5,845 bases of DNA from Geobacteraceae bacterium (lineage in GTDB: Bacteria > Desulfobacterota > Desulfuromonadia > Desulfuromonadales > Geopsychrobacteraceae). Under the pieces are notes generated by a model. That model was given only the letters and a program-made list of their open reading frames with translations, was not told the origin of the DNA and searched no databases. The DNA lies in contig JAMOPE010000432.1 of assembly GCA_027064785.1 (NCBI GenBank), positions 1 through 5,845 on the forward strand. Direction: 5' to 3'. This document shows, in pieces, positions 1 through 5,358 of this stretch (position 1 is the stretch's first letter; the number at the start of each line of letters is the position of its first letter). Both the position numbers and the translations under genes were made by a program.

Positions 1-390
1 CACAGCTACGGTGAAAAACTGACTCCGGCAGAAAATTTCAATCCTGAAAACTGGCAGGAAAGCGAAGAGTACCTCTACTGTGTTGATCTATTTAACAACG
101 GTTTTTGGTGGGAAGCTCACGAGCGACTTAAATATATCAGTATGGCTGCCGGTCAGGACTCCGAAACAAATCACTTTATCCGGGGACTCATTCAGATTGC
201 TGCAGCCCTGTTGAAGCACTTTATGCAGGAAGAGGGTGGCGCGCAGACTCTGGCAAAAATGGGAATCGAAACACTGCAAAAAAAAGGAGGAATCTTCCTC
301 GGGATTGATATCACAACCTTGACCGATCAGGTTGAAGAGTGTCTGAAATCGGCCGAAGGGAAATACCCACAGATTCGGCTGGAGGTTTGA
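1..390 (+). CDS. DUF309 family protein, 3' part (5' end outside window)
   Basis: The frame is open from the first base to a TGA at 388-390 and gives 129 residues with no start of its own; the first internal ATG (142) lies inside the conserved domain, so the gene begins upstream of the window. The visible protein carries the DUF309 signature: a Tyr-rich helix leading into VDLFNNGFWWEAHE (about residues 28-41), then FIRGLIQIAAALLKH about 20 residues later, then a Gly-Ala pair and a leucine-rich helix. DUF309 proteins are small all-helical cytosolic proteins with the conserved His-Glu pair seen here (EAHE); their biochemical role is unknown. DUF309 domains are usually about the size seen here, so most of the domain is probably present. 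It is convergent with the next gene. The family call is firm; no function is claimed. Confidence 0.85.
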   Translation, partial: HSYGEKLTPAENFNPENWQESEEYLYCVDLFNNGFWWEAHERLKYISMAAGQDSETNHFIRGLIQIAAALLKHFMQEEGGAQTLAKMGIETLQKKGGIFLGIDITTLTDQVEECLKSAEGKYPQIRLEV

Positions 391-423
391 TCATTTACAA
401 CCAACGGCTTCTTGTTGAAGAAT

Positions 424-467
424 CCTTCTCCCTAAGGGAGAAGGTGGCCAAAGGCCGGATGAGGGGG
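424..467 (+). repeat. REP-like palindromic intergenic repeat, full unit
   Basis: Bases 424-433 and 435-444 form a perfect 10-bp inverted repeat (ccttctccct / agggagaagg) around one central base. It is followed by a second small hairpin, ggcc-aaa-ggcc (446-456), and then a G-rich tail, gatgaggggg (458-467). From general knowledge, this order of palindrome, GGCC hairpin and 'ggatgaggg' tail is a common architecture of dispersed intergenic repeats in many proteobacterial genomes. It lies between two convergent genes, the usual place for such elements, and could help end transcription or stabilise 3' ends. There is no T-tract, so I do not call it an intrinsic terminator. Confidence 0.7.
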
Positions 468-491
468 AATTCACTATGATTGATCAACCTG

Positions 492-518
492 TTCCCTTCT
501 CCCCAAGGGAGGAGGGAA
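492..518 (+). repeat. Second, partial copy of the palindromic repeat
   Basis: Bases 492-503 and 507-518 form a 12-bp inverted repeat with a 3-base loop; the only imperfect pair is T498 with G512, which is a wobble pair in + strand RNA. Bases 495-515 match bases 424-444 of the first copy at 19 of 21 positions, so the two are diverged copies 71 bp apart. The GGCC hairpin and G-rich tail of the first copy are missing here. The stem ends seven bases before the usp stop codon, so in usp mRNA it would form a hairpin just after the coding region. No T-run follows on either strand. Confidence 0.6.
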
Positions 519-524
519 TGACTA

Positions 525-950
525 TCAGAACAGCAGAACCGGGCATTTGACGTTATGGAGCACATAGTTGGCGACGGATCCAAACAGAACATCGCGAATT
601 TCGCCACTTCCTGTCTTACGTCCGATCACCAGCAGTTGAAAGTCCTCTTCATTGGCAATCTGTGGAATCACCCGGCGTGGAGCCCCGAATTCGAGACGCA
701 ATTCAACCTCAAAACCAGCCTCACGTAACTTTTCAGCTTGAAGTTCAAGCCGCTGACGCGCTGCTTTTTCTGCATTTTCACGCACCATTTCAACCTGAAA
801 ATCGGGGATCATCCGATATGCCAGCTGATCATTAACAACGTGGAGCAGAGTCAGCTTTGGTGGGAACTTGGCCTTATAAGCGATAACATCATCAATCGTT
901 TTCTGGCTTGTTGGTGAATCGTTGACGGGAATCAATATTCTGGTATCCAT
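525..950 (-). CDS. Universal stress protein, UspA family, single domain
   Basis: This 141-residue cytosolic protein has the Usp alpha/beta fold pattern. It opens with the first beta strand ILIPVNDS, whose Asp11 is the usual nucleotide-site aspartate. A second strand, LTLLHVV, follows at 34-40, then a long charged helix (about 52-79), the strand LLVIG (106-110) and the C-terminal CPVLLF. The phosphate-binding stretch has Gly114-9x-Gly124-Ser125, as in ATP-binding members, but the preceding glycine is Gly110, giving G-3x-G rather than the usual G-2x-G. ATP binding is therefore likely but not certain. ATG at 950 is chosen because AAGGAGG sits 6 bases upstream; the TTG one codon earlier would be only 3 bases from it. 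It is the second gene of an operon, 11 bp after the 89-residue protein. Family members help cells survive starvation or stress; the partner here is unknown. Confidence 0.92.
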   Translation of the reverse strand: MDTRILIPVNDSPTSQKTIDDVIAYKAKFPPKLTLLHVVNDQLAYRMIPDFQVEMVRENAEKAARQRLELQAEKLREAGFEVELRLEFGAPRRVIPQIANEEDFQLLVIGRKTGSGEIRDVLFGSVANYVLHNVKCPVLLF

Positions 951-956
951 CAAAAG

Positions 957-963
957 CCTCCTT
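957..963 (-). promoter_or_regulatory. Ribosome binding site of the usp gene, overlapping the upstream stop codon
   Basis: On the minus strand the sequence reads AAGGAGG, six bases before ATG 950. Its first two bases are the last two of the TAA stop (962-964) of the upstream gene. Ribosomes ending translation of the first gene would finish on top of this site, so the two genes are probably translationally coupled. The site also decides the usp start in favour of ATG over the adjacent TTG. Confidence 0.8.
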
Positions 964-1231
964 AAATCGGTATTCGCATCTTCTTACAGTAACTGCGTAA
1001 AACCATCAATGCTTGATTCAAACGGGAGATTTGCATATTTTTCTCTTTAATCTGCATCACCTCTTCAAGTGGAATTTGAAGTTGTCGTACTTCCCGCTGC
1101 ACCAAGGTGAGATTTGACAAAATAATTTTCAGATCCGCAGGAGTATATTTTTTCAACCCCGGAGGTGATAGACTCTGAAAACCGTTGGCAATATCCTGTG
1201 CCAACTTTTTGGGATTTCCCGAAATAGCCAT
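962..1231 (-). CDS. Hypothetical 89-residue helical protein, first gene of the usp operon
   Basis: I do not recognise this family. The protein has no signal peptide or membrane segment and is probably cytosolic. The sequence suggests three helices: about residues 7-20, then 31-50 after a Pro-Pro-Gly turn (23-25), and 54-84, the last two rich in regularly spaced Leu, Ile, Val and Met with charged residues between, as in a helical bundle or short coiled coil. The C-terminus is basic (CKKMRIPI) and there is one cysteine (Cys82). The reading frame can be extended 17 codons upstream, but AAAGGAG lies 8 bases before ATG 1231, so I use that start. Its TAA stop overlaps the ribosome binding site of the stress-protein gene, which suggests the two products are made together and may act together; that is inference. 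Confidence 0.72.
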   Translation of the reverse strand: MAISGNPKKLAQDIANGFQSLSPPGLKKYTPADLKIILSNLTLVQREVRQLQIPLEEVMQIKEKNMQISRLNQALMVLRSYCKKMRIPI

Positions 1232-1239
1232 AGTTGGTA

Positions 1240-1246
1240 CTCCTTT
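1240..1246 (-). promoter_or_regulatory. Ribosome binding site of the 89-residue protein gene
   Basis: The minus strand reads AAAGGAG, 8 bases before ATG 1231. It fixes the start of the gene and argues against the longer in-frame extension to 1282, which has no comparable site. Confidence 0.75.
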
Positions 1247-1329
1247 GGAAACATCATACCTTTGTTCTCCATTGCTGACCAATCAAAACCTGCATGCTTC
1301 CCACTTTTACCGTGAGATCAACTGCCACC

Positions 1330-2199
1330 ATGACGTTGTCTGACCATCAAAAAGGGCTTTTACTCACTTTCATTGCTGTTCTGATCCTCAGTCCCGATGC
1401 TCTGTTGGTGCGGTTGATCCACAGCGATATCCCGACACTGCTATTCTGGCGTTGTTTGCTGACGGCAACAATGATGTCACTGTTTCTTCTGGTGCGCTAT
1501 CGTGGCCGTTTTTTCTATAGCTTTTATGCTACGGGCAAAACCGGACTGCTATCGGCACTAACCATTACAATTGGTTCACTGCTATTTATCCATTCACTAA
1601 AACAGACAACGGCTGCCAATACCCTGATTATCCTTGCTGCAGCACCAATTGCCAGCAGTCTTTTCAGTTGGTTATTTTTACGTGAATCAATTCCACTACG
1701 CACAAAAGTGTCTATTTTTACCTGTTTCGGGGGAATTTTACTGATTTTTTCGGGAAGTCTGGAAAGTGGACTGCTGCTCGGAGATTTGATGGCCCTCGGA
1801 GCGACAATCATGTGGGGAGCAAATATTGTCGTCATCCGCAGCGGCAAAGAGGTCAATATGATCCCGGCCAACGTACTGGGAAATTTGAGTGTGGTCTTGA
1901 TCGTCCTGCTGTTGGGAGCTCATCCATTGGAGGTCACGTCAGAAGACGCAGGATTATTACTGTTGCTCGGCGGGGTAATTCTTCCAATATCTTTCGCCAT
2001 GATTACTCTCAGCCCCCGCTACCTCCAGGCGCCGGAAGTAAGCCTGATTTTACTGATCGAAACAGTCCTTGGCCCGATCTGGGTCTGGCTGGCTCTCGGG
2101 GAAGTCCCCCACATCAGAACCTTGATTGCCGGGGCTCTGATTCTCGGGACACTCCTGATTCACACCAGCTTTTCATTACGTAAAGAGGCTCGACCATAA
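1330..2199 (+). CDS. EamA/DMT-family inner-membrane transporter
   Basis: From ATG 1330 the protein has 289 residues and ten hydrophobic segments (roughly 9-29, 36-55, 70-88, 94-117, 124-142, 149-169, 182-198, 205-226, 235-257, 262-281), the usual size and topology of a drug/metabolite transporter with two EamA repeats. The end of repeat one (ANTLIILAAAPIASSLFSWL, then LRESIP) and the matching end of repeat two (APEVSLILLIETVLGPIWVW, then LALGEVP) carry the characteristic Pro and 'E-x-P' positions of each half. Such proteins export or import small metabolites such as amino acids; the substrate cannot be read from sequence. The basic C-terminus fits a cytoplasmic tail. An in-frame ATG at 1294 would add 12 residues; neither start has a good ribosome binding site, and 1330 fits family length better. 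It diverges from the usp operon and converges on the lipoprotein gene. Confidence 0.88.
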   Translation: MTLSDHQKGLLLTFIAVLILSPDALLVRLIHSDIPTLLFWRCLLTATMMSLFLLVRYRGRFFYSFYATGKTGLLSALTITIGSLLFIHSLKQTTAANTLIILAAAPIASSLFSWLFLRESIPLRTKVSIFTCFGGILLIFSGSLESGLLLGDLMALGATIMWGANIVVIRSGKEVNMIPANVLGNLSVVLIVLLLGAHPLEVTSEDAGLLLLLGGVILPISFAMITLSPRYLQAPEVSLILLIETVLGPIWVWLALGEVPHIRTLIAGALILGTLLIHTSFSLRKEARP

Positions 2200-2210
2200 T
2201 CTGATCTTTG

Positions 2211-2226
2211 TCCTCAGGCATGAGGA
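2211..2226. repeat. Small inverted repeat between convergent genes
   Basis: The arms tcctca (2211-2216) and tgagga (2221-2226) pair perfectly around a 4-base loop in the 50-bp gap between the transporter and lipoprotein genes. Placement suggests a role at the 3' ends of both transcripts, but the stem is only 6 bp and no T-run follows on either strand, so it is a weak terminator candidate at best. Confidence 0.3.
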
Positions 2227-2249
2227 GAATAAAAGGTGGTTAGCTTTCT

Positions 2250-2669
2250 CTATTCGACCCTTTTCCACCGCGTCACAGGTGCATCTTCCATCTCCAGAAC
2301 AAGATCACCGTTTTCAGTAAAAGAGACTTTTCCCGTCAGAGATAGGTTTTTTTCGGCCCTGCCATCCCGCGAAACATCCATATCCAGAACGATATGGTCT
2401 TCGTTCAGAAAACGGTATGTTCCCGGGACGATATCTTCAGGGTTGTCTGACCCGGTAAAACTGACAATAACCGAATGATCGTGAGAAAATTCAAACCACC
2501 CTCCCGACTCAACTGTTTGGCCCTCCTGTTCATACTTCTGCCAGCGCCCGCTTATCTTTTCAGATAACGGAATCGTACAGCCAACCATCCCCAGAACAAG
2601 AGCAACACCCACGACAATTTTCACAAAAGATCTGACCCGGCCCACTATCGATCCACGTCTTGAAATCAT
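2250..2669 (-). CDS. Small lipoprotein of unknown function, second gene behind the GlxA-type regulator
   Basis: The 139-residue protein starts with a basic region (several Arg up to residue 13, Lys17), then a hydrophobic stretch (15-29) and a lipobox, Met28-Val29-Gly30-Cys31, so it should be lipidated on Cys31. Met at the -3 position is less common than Leu but acceptable. Thr32 rather than Asp follows the Cys, which favours the outer membrane. The mature part (about 109 residues) alternates hydrophobic and polar residues in short strands (GRWQKY, GWFEF, HSVIVSF, GTYRF, HIVLDM, GDLVLEM) and ends WKRVE, a pattern like small lipocalin-type beta-barrel domains; the exact family is not recognised. 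ATG 2669 is chosen over an in-frame TTG at 2681, which would touch the upstream GAGG with no spacing. It begins 15 bp after the regulator's stop and probably relies on coupling, as its own ribosome binding site is weak. A shared operon suggests it serves or senses the same condition. Confidence 0.75.
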   Translation of the reverse strand: MISRRGSIVGRVRSFVKIVVGVALVLGMVGCTIPLSEKISGRWQKYEQEGQTVESGGWFEFSHDHSVIVSFTGSDNPEDIVPGTYRFLNEDHIVLDMDVSRDGRAEKNLSLTGKVSFTENGDLVLEMEDAPVTRWKRVE

Positions 2670-2684
2670 AATGATACTCAACCT

Positions 2685-3656
2685 CTATTCCCCGAACCTT
2701 TTCCGATACGTTGTCGGTGACATTCCGACAATCTGGCGGAATAAACGGCGAAAGGAGCTTAAATCGACATAACCGACCGTGTTGGTGATTTCTTCAAGAC
2801 CCTGATCGGTCCCCGTCAACAGCTGCTTGGCTTTTTCAATCCGCATTTTCTGCAGATATTCCAATGGTGCTTCTCCTGTTGCCTTTTTAAAGCGGCGGAG
2901 AAATGTCCGTTCATTCAACCCTGCCCGTTTCGCCATCACCCGGACGGTGACCTTTTCCCGATAGTAACGATCAAGCCACTGCTGAACTTTCAACACCGGC
3001 TCATCAATATGTTCACGACTCCCCTTAAACTTGACAAATGGAGCCTGTTCACGGCGGGTTCCGTCAATCAGCATCATCCGTGCGCACACTTTTGCCAACG
3101 ATTTTGAGCCGTATTTTTCAATGAGATGGAGTGCCAGATCAATATGTGCCCCGGTTCCGGCAGCACATAGATAATCAACACCATCAACAATCAGTCGATC
3201 AATCTGCAGATCAACCTTCGGATAGCGCGAACGAAACCGATCGGCCAATTGCCAGTGAGTTGTCGCCTGACGTTTGTTGAGAATTTCTGCTTCAGCAAGG
3301 AGAAAAGCCCCCGAACAGGCGCTGGCGATCACTGTTCCATCCTGATGAAGCTGTTTAATCCACGCGACCAGCTCAGTCTGTTCCAGTAACCGGTCAGGAC
3401 GTCCCATCACCCCCGGAACAATCAGCAAGTCAATATCACCACACTCTTCAATCCTTTTATTAGCCACAATCTGCTGGCGATTAAAGCTACTCACCGGCTC
3501 ACCGTCCAGAGTTACAACTTCGGTTCGACAAAAAAGAGAGGTCGCATCGGGATGGAGTCGTTTTTGCTCCCAATTTGCCAATGTCAAAAGATCAAGAATC
3601 CCTGCAATTCCCGATTGCAGACAATTATCGTAAGCCAGCACTGTAATATTTAACAT
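2685..3656 (-). CDS. GlxA-type transcriptional regulator: DJ-1/PfpI domain plus AraC DNA-binding domain
   Basis: The 323-residue length is typical of the family. Residues 1 to about 190 form a class I glutamine amidotransferase-like DJ-1/PfpI domain, with the strand LLIVPGV (77-83), the nucleophile elbow ASACSGAFLLAEA centred on Cys114, and Thr133-His134-Trp135 after it. In regulators of this family the domain is thought to sense a ligand rather than act as an enzyme. Residues about 219-322 are an AraC/XylS DNA-binding domain with two helix-turn-helix units: first VRVMAKRAGLNERTFLRRF (238-256), then LEEITNTVGYVDLSSFRRLF (287-306), followed by the conserved GMSPTTYRKRF. Known relatives control use of compounds such as carnitine, glycine betaine or arginine; the ligand here is unknown. 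AAAGGAG 7 bases before ATG 3656 supports the start. It heads an operon with the lipoprotein and diverges from cls, so either or both may be its targets (inference). Confidence 0.92.
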   Translation of the reverse strand: MLNITVLAYDNCLQSGIAGILDLLTLANWEQKRLHPDATSLFCRTEVVTLDGEPVSSFNRQQIVANKRIEECGDIDLLIVPGVMGRPDRLLEQTELVAWIKQLHQDGTVIASACSGAFLLAEAEILNKRQATTHWQLADRFRSRYPKVDLQIDRLIVDGVDYLCAAGTGAHIDLALHLIEKYGSKSLAKVCARMMLIDGTRREQAPFVKFKGSREHIDEPVLKVQQWLDRYYREKVTVRVMAKRAGLNERTFLRRFKKATGEAPLEYLQKMRIEKAKQLLTGTDQGLEEITNTVGYVDLSSFRRLFRQIVGMSPTTYRKRFGE

Positions 3657-3663
3657 TTCATTT

Positions 3664-3670
3664 CTCCTTT
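3664..3670 (-). promoter_or_regulatory. Ribosome binding site of the GlxA-type regulator gene
   Basis: The minus strand reads AAAGGAG, 7 bases before ATG 3656, which is ideal spacing and fixes the start of the regulator. Confidence 0.8.
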
Positions 3671-3685
3671 CACATTTAACAGGGG

Positions 3686-3714
3686 ATTATAGACCAAAAA
3701 TAAGTCAATGCCAA
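3686..3714 (-). promoter_or_regulatory. Sigma-70 promoter of the regulator-lipoprotein operon
   Basis: On the minus strand a -35 box TTGGCA (3709-3714) is separated by exactly 17 bases from a consensus -10 box TATAAT (3686-3691). Transcription would begin near 3679 and give a leader of about 23 bases containing the AAAGGAG site. The near-consensus boxes suggest substantial basal expression, so any control is more likely by repression, autoregulation or ligand than by a need for an activator. Confidence 0.72.
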
Positions 3715-3760
3715 TGAATTTAAACTTACATCAAAGATAGCCCGAATCCCGGGAAATATG

Positions 3761-3766
3761 TATAAT
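3761..3766 (+). promoter_or_regulatory. Possible -10 box for cls
   Basis: A consensus TATAAT lies 142 bases before the cls start in an AT-rich stretch. No recognisable -35 box occurs 16 to 18 bases upstream, where the sequence is around 'atagcccg'. A promoter here would need an activator or other help, which could suit the AraC-type regulator encoded next door. If used, transcription starts near 3773. Confidence 0.4.
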
Positions 3767-3772
3767 ATGATT

Positions 3773-3908
3773 TGGGGTTTTCTCTGTCGTTAAGATAAAA
3801 AAGGGTAACCCTTCCAGCCTGAGCAACAAAGCCGGGCAACCGTTCGAGCCTTCAGATACGACTATTCCGTTACTCAAGACAAAGAATAGCTGTGAAAAAA
3901 AACAAATT
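3773..3908 (+). other. Putative structured 5' leader of cls
   Basis: About 136 bases would lie between the proposed start of transcription and the cls ATG. Within them gtcgt (3786-3790) can pair with acgac (3858-3862) to close a domain that holds a hairpin aaggg-taa-ccctt (3801-3813) and a possible ctga/tcag pair (3819-3822 with 3852-3855). I could not match it to a known riboswitch; the GCCGGG and GCAACC words recall several but the order of conserved blocks fits none. The pairings are short and may be chance. The last bases before the ATG are A-rich (aaaaaaaacaaatt) and contain no Shine-Dalgarno site. Confidence 0.3.
3795..3813 (-). terminator. Weak terminator-like hairpin on the minus strand
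   Basis: Read on the minus strand, AAGGG-TTA-CCCTT is followed directly by TTTTATCTT, the arrangement of an intrinsic terminator with a short (5 to 6 bp) stem. No minus-strand gene lies immediately upstream, so it could only stop antisense transcription from inside cls before it reaches the regulator, or end a small minus-strand RNA. I see no good promoter for such an RNA. Confidence 0.25.
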
Positions 3909-5333
3909 ATGCTGACATTGATTTTCATCATCCACATTCTTGGGGCCCTCACTTCGATTCACGCGGTTATGACAGCGCGCACCGCACAGGGAGCAACGGC
4001 GTGGGTTATTTCTCTGAACACATTCCCTCTGGTAGCAGTTCCAGCCTATTGTGTTTTTGGTCAGACAAAATTTGCTGGTTATGACCTGATCAGGCATACC
4101 AGAATGCTTGCTGACAGCAGTGATATGAAAAAAACCCTGAAAATTCTCGATGAGAATGACATGTTAATTCAGGGAGCAAACGACCTCGAAAACCGCCAGA
4201 TCCGACTACACGAGAACCTTGCACTCCTCCCTCTGACCCGGCACAACGACGTAAAGCTTCTGATCGATGGTGAAGCGACTTTTAATGCCATTTTTGATTC
4301 GATCAGGTGTGCTAAAAAATATATCCTTATCGAATTTTATATCATCCGTGCTGACGGGCTCGGGAACCGACTCAAAGATGCACTCATTGCTAAGGCGACT
4401 GAAGGAGTTGACGTTTTTGTCCTTTACGACGACGTTGGCAGCATCAACCTCTCCCGCAGCTACCTTGATGAGTTGGAAGCCGCGGGAATTAAAACCTCCG
4501 GGTTCACCACAACCCGTGGACTGGGAAACCGCTTCCGTCTCAACTTCCGCAACCACCGCAAAATCGTCATTGTTGACGGAGAAGAAGCCTTTATCGGTGG
4601 ACACAATGTCGGTGACGAGTATTTGGGGAAAGACCCCAAACTATCACCCTGGCGGGATACTCATGTGCAGTTGCGTGGTCCGGTTGTCCTTGAAGCACAA
4701 CTAACATTCGTTGAAGACTGGCATTGGGCCACCCAAGTGCCACTTCCGACTCTAAACTGGACACCGGGAAAAGCTCCCCACGGAGACAGCATTGCACTGT
4801 GTCTCCCTACTGGTCCAGCCGACCAACTGGAATCAGCAACCCTCTTTTTTCTGAATGCCATCAACTCTGCGACTCAACGTATCTGGATCGTCAGTCCCTA
4901 TTTTGTTCCCGATGAACAATTGATGTCAGCTTTACAACTGGCGGCACTCCGTGGAGTCGATGTCCGCATTCTGATTCCCGAAAAACCCGACCAGATACTC
5001 GTTTATCTTTCCTCTTTTTCTTATCTCGAGGAGACAGAAAAAGCCGGAGTAAAGATTTATCGATACCAGCCGGGATTTCTCCATCAAAAAGTGATGCTTG
5101 TCGACCATCAGACTGCAACTGTCGGTACGGCGAACTTTGACAATCGCTCAATGCGCCTGAATTTCGAAGTCACAGTGATGGTTGTTGATAAAGAATTTGC
5201 CGCAGAAGTAGAAAAAATGTTAACGGCCGATTTTTCTAGCAGCCGCCAAATCTCTGCGGACGACTTCAACAATAAATCGTTTCCGTTCCGCCTAGCCGTC
5301 CGGGCGGCACGTTTACTCTCCCCCGTTCAATAA
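3909..5333 (+). CDS. cls: Cardiolipin synthase, ClsA type
   Basis: This inner-membrane enzyme joins two phosphatidylglycerol molecules into cardiolipin and glycerol. At 474 residues it is close to the usual ClsA length. Two N-terminal membrane segments (about 3-20 and 30-50) precede two phospholipase-D-like domains. Both HKD motifs are intact: His216-x-Lys218-x4-Asp223 in NHRKIVIVD, followed by AFIGGHNVGDEY, and His392-x-Lys394-x4-Asp399 in LHQKVMLVD, followed by VGTANFDNRS. The ending RLAVRAARLLSPVQ resembles that of other ClsA proteins. No other in-frame start lies just upstream of ATG 3909 and the membrane segments begin there, so the start is secure despite the lack of a Shine-Dalgarno site, which suggests modest or regulated translation. 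Cardiolipin often rises in stationary phase or osmotic stress. It diverges from the GlxA-type regulator and is followed 25 bp later by a secreted-protein gene, probably on the same transcript. Confidence 0.95.
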   Translation: MLTLIFIIHILGALTSIHAVMTARTAQGATAWVISLNTFPLVAVPAYCVFGQTKFAGYDLIRHTRMLADSSDMKKTLKILDENDMLIQGANDLENRQIRLHENLALLPLTRHNDVKLLIDGEATFNAIFDSIRCAKKYILIEFYIIRADGLGNRLKDALIAKATEGVDVFVLYDDVGSINLSRSYLDELEAAGIKTSGFTTTRGLGNRFRLNFRNHRKIVIVDGEEAFIGGHNVGDEYLGKDPKLSPWRDTHVQLRGPVVLEAQLTFVEDWHWATQVPLPTLNWTPGKAPHGDSIALCLPTGPADQLESATLFFLNAINSATQRIWIVSPYFVPDEQLMSALQLAALRGVDVRILIPEKPDQILVYLSSFSYLEETEKAGVKIYRYQPGFLHQKVMLVDHQTATVGTANFDNRSMRLNFEVTVMVVDKEFAAEVEKMLTADFSSSRQISADDFNNKSFPFRLAVRAARLLSPVQ

Positions 5334-5358
5334 CAGGACGATTTAAAAAGAACAGATT

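Noticed and set aside
951..953. TTG as the start codon of the usp gene
   Set aside because: It is only 3 bases from AAGGAGG, while the next codon, ATG at 950, has the better 6-base spacing and matches the usual Usp N-terminus.
1253..1282. Possible minus-strand promoter TTGGTC-18-TATGAT before the usp operon
   Set aside because: It would start transcription at about the first base of the ribosome binding site, leaving a very short leader, and the -35 match is poor. It remains possible but is not supported enough to annotate.
1232..1282. Seventeen-residue N-terminal extension of the 89-residue protein
   Set aside because: The AAAGGAG ribosome binding site lies inside this extension, 8 bases before ATG 1231, and the longer start has no such site.
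1524..1871. Minus-strand 115-residue reading frame inside the EamA gene
   Set aside because: It is a shadow of the transporter gene; the sense frame has clear membrane segments and family motifs, and the antisense product shows none.
2236..2478. Plus-strand 80-residue reading frame opposite the lipoprotein gene
   Set aside because: It is antisense to a protein with a clear signal peptide and lipobox, and its composition is rich in Ser and Arg as expected for a shadow frame.
3773..3908. Cyclic-di-GMP/cGAMP (GEMM) or SAM riboswitch before cls
   Set aside because: Words such as caaagcc and gggcaacc occur, but the order and spacing of conserved blocks do not fit either class, and the expected tetraloop and receptor segments are missing.
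3731..3952. Minus-strand 73-residue reading frame across the cls leader and start
   Set aside because: It overlaps the cls start and divergent promoter region, has no ribosome binding site and shows no protein-family features.
4206..4704. Overlapping reading frames of 132 (minus) and 145 (plus) residues inside cls
   Set aside because: Both lie fully in the HKD1 region of cls, which is intact and conserved in its own frame; neither has a ribosome binding site or a recognisable domain.
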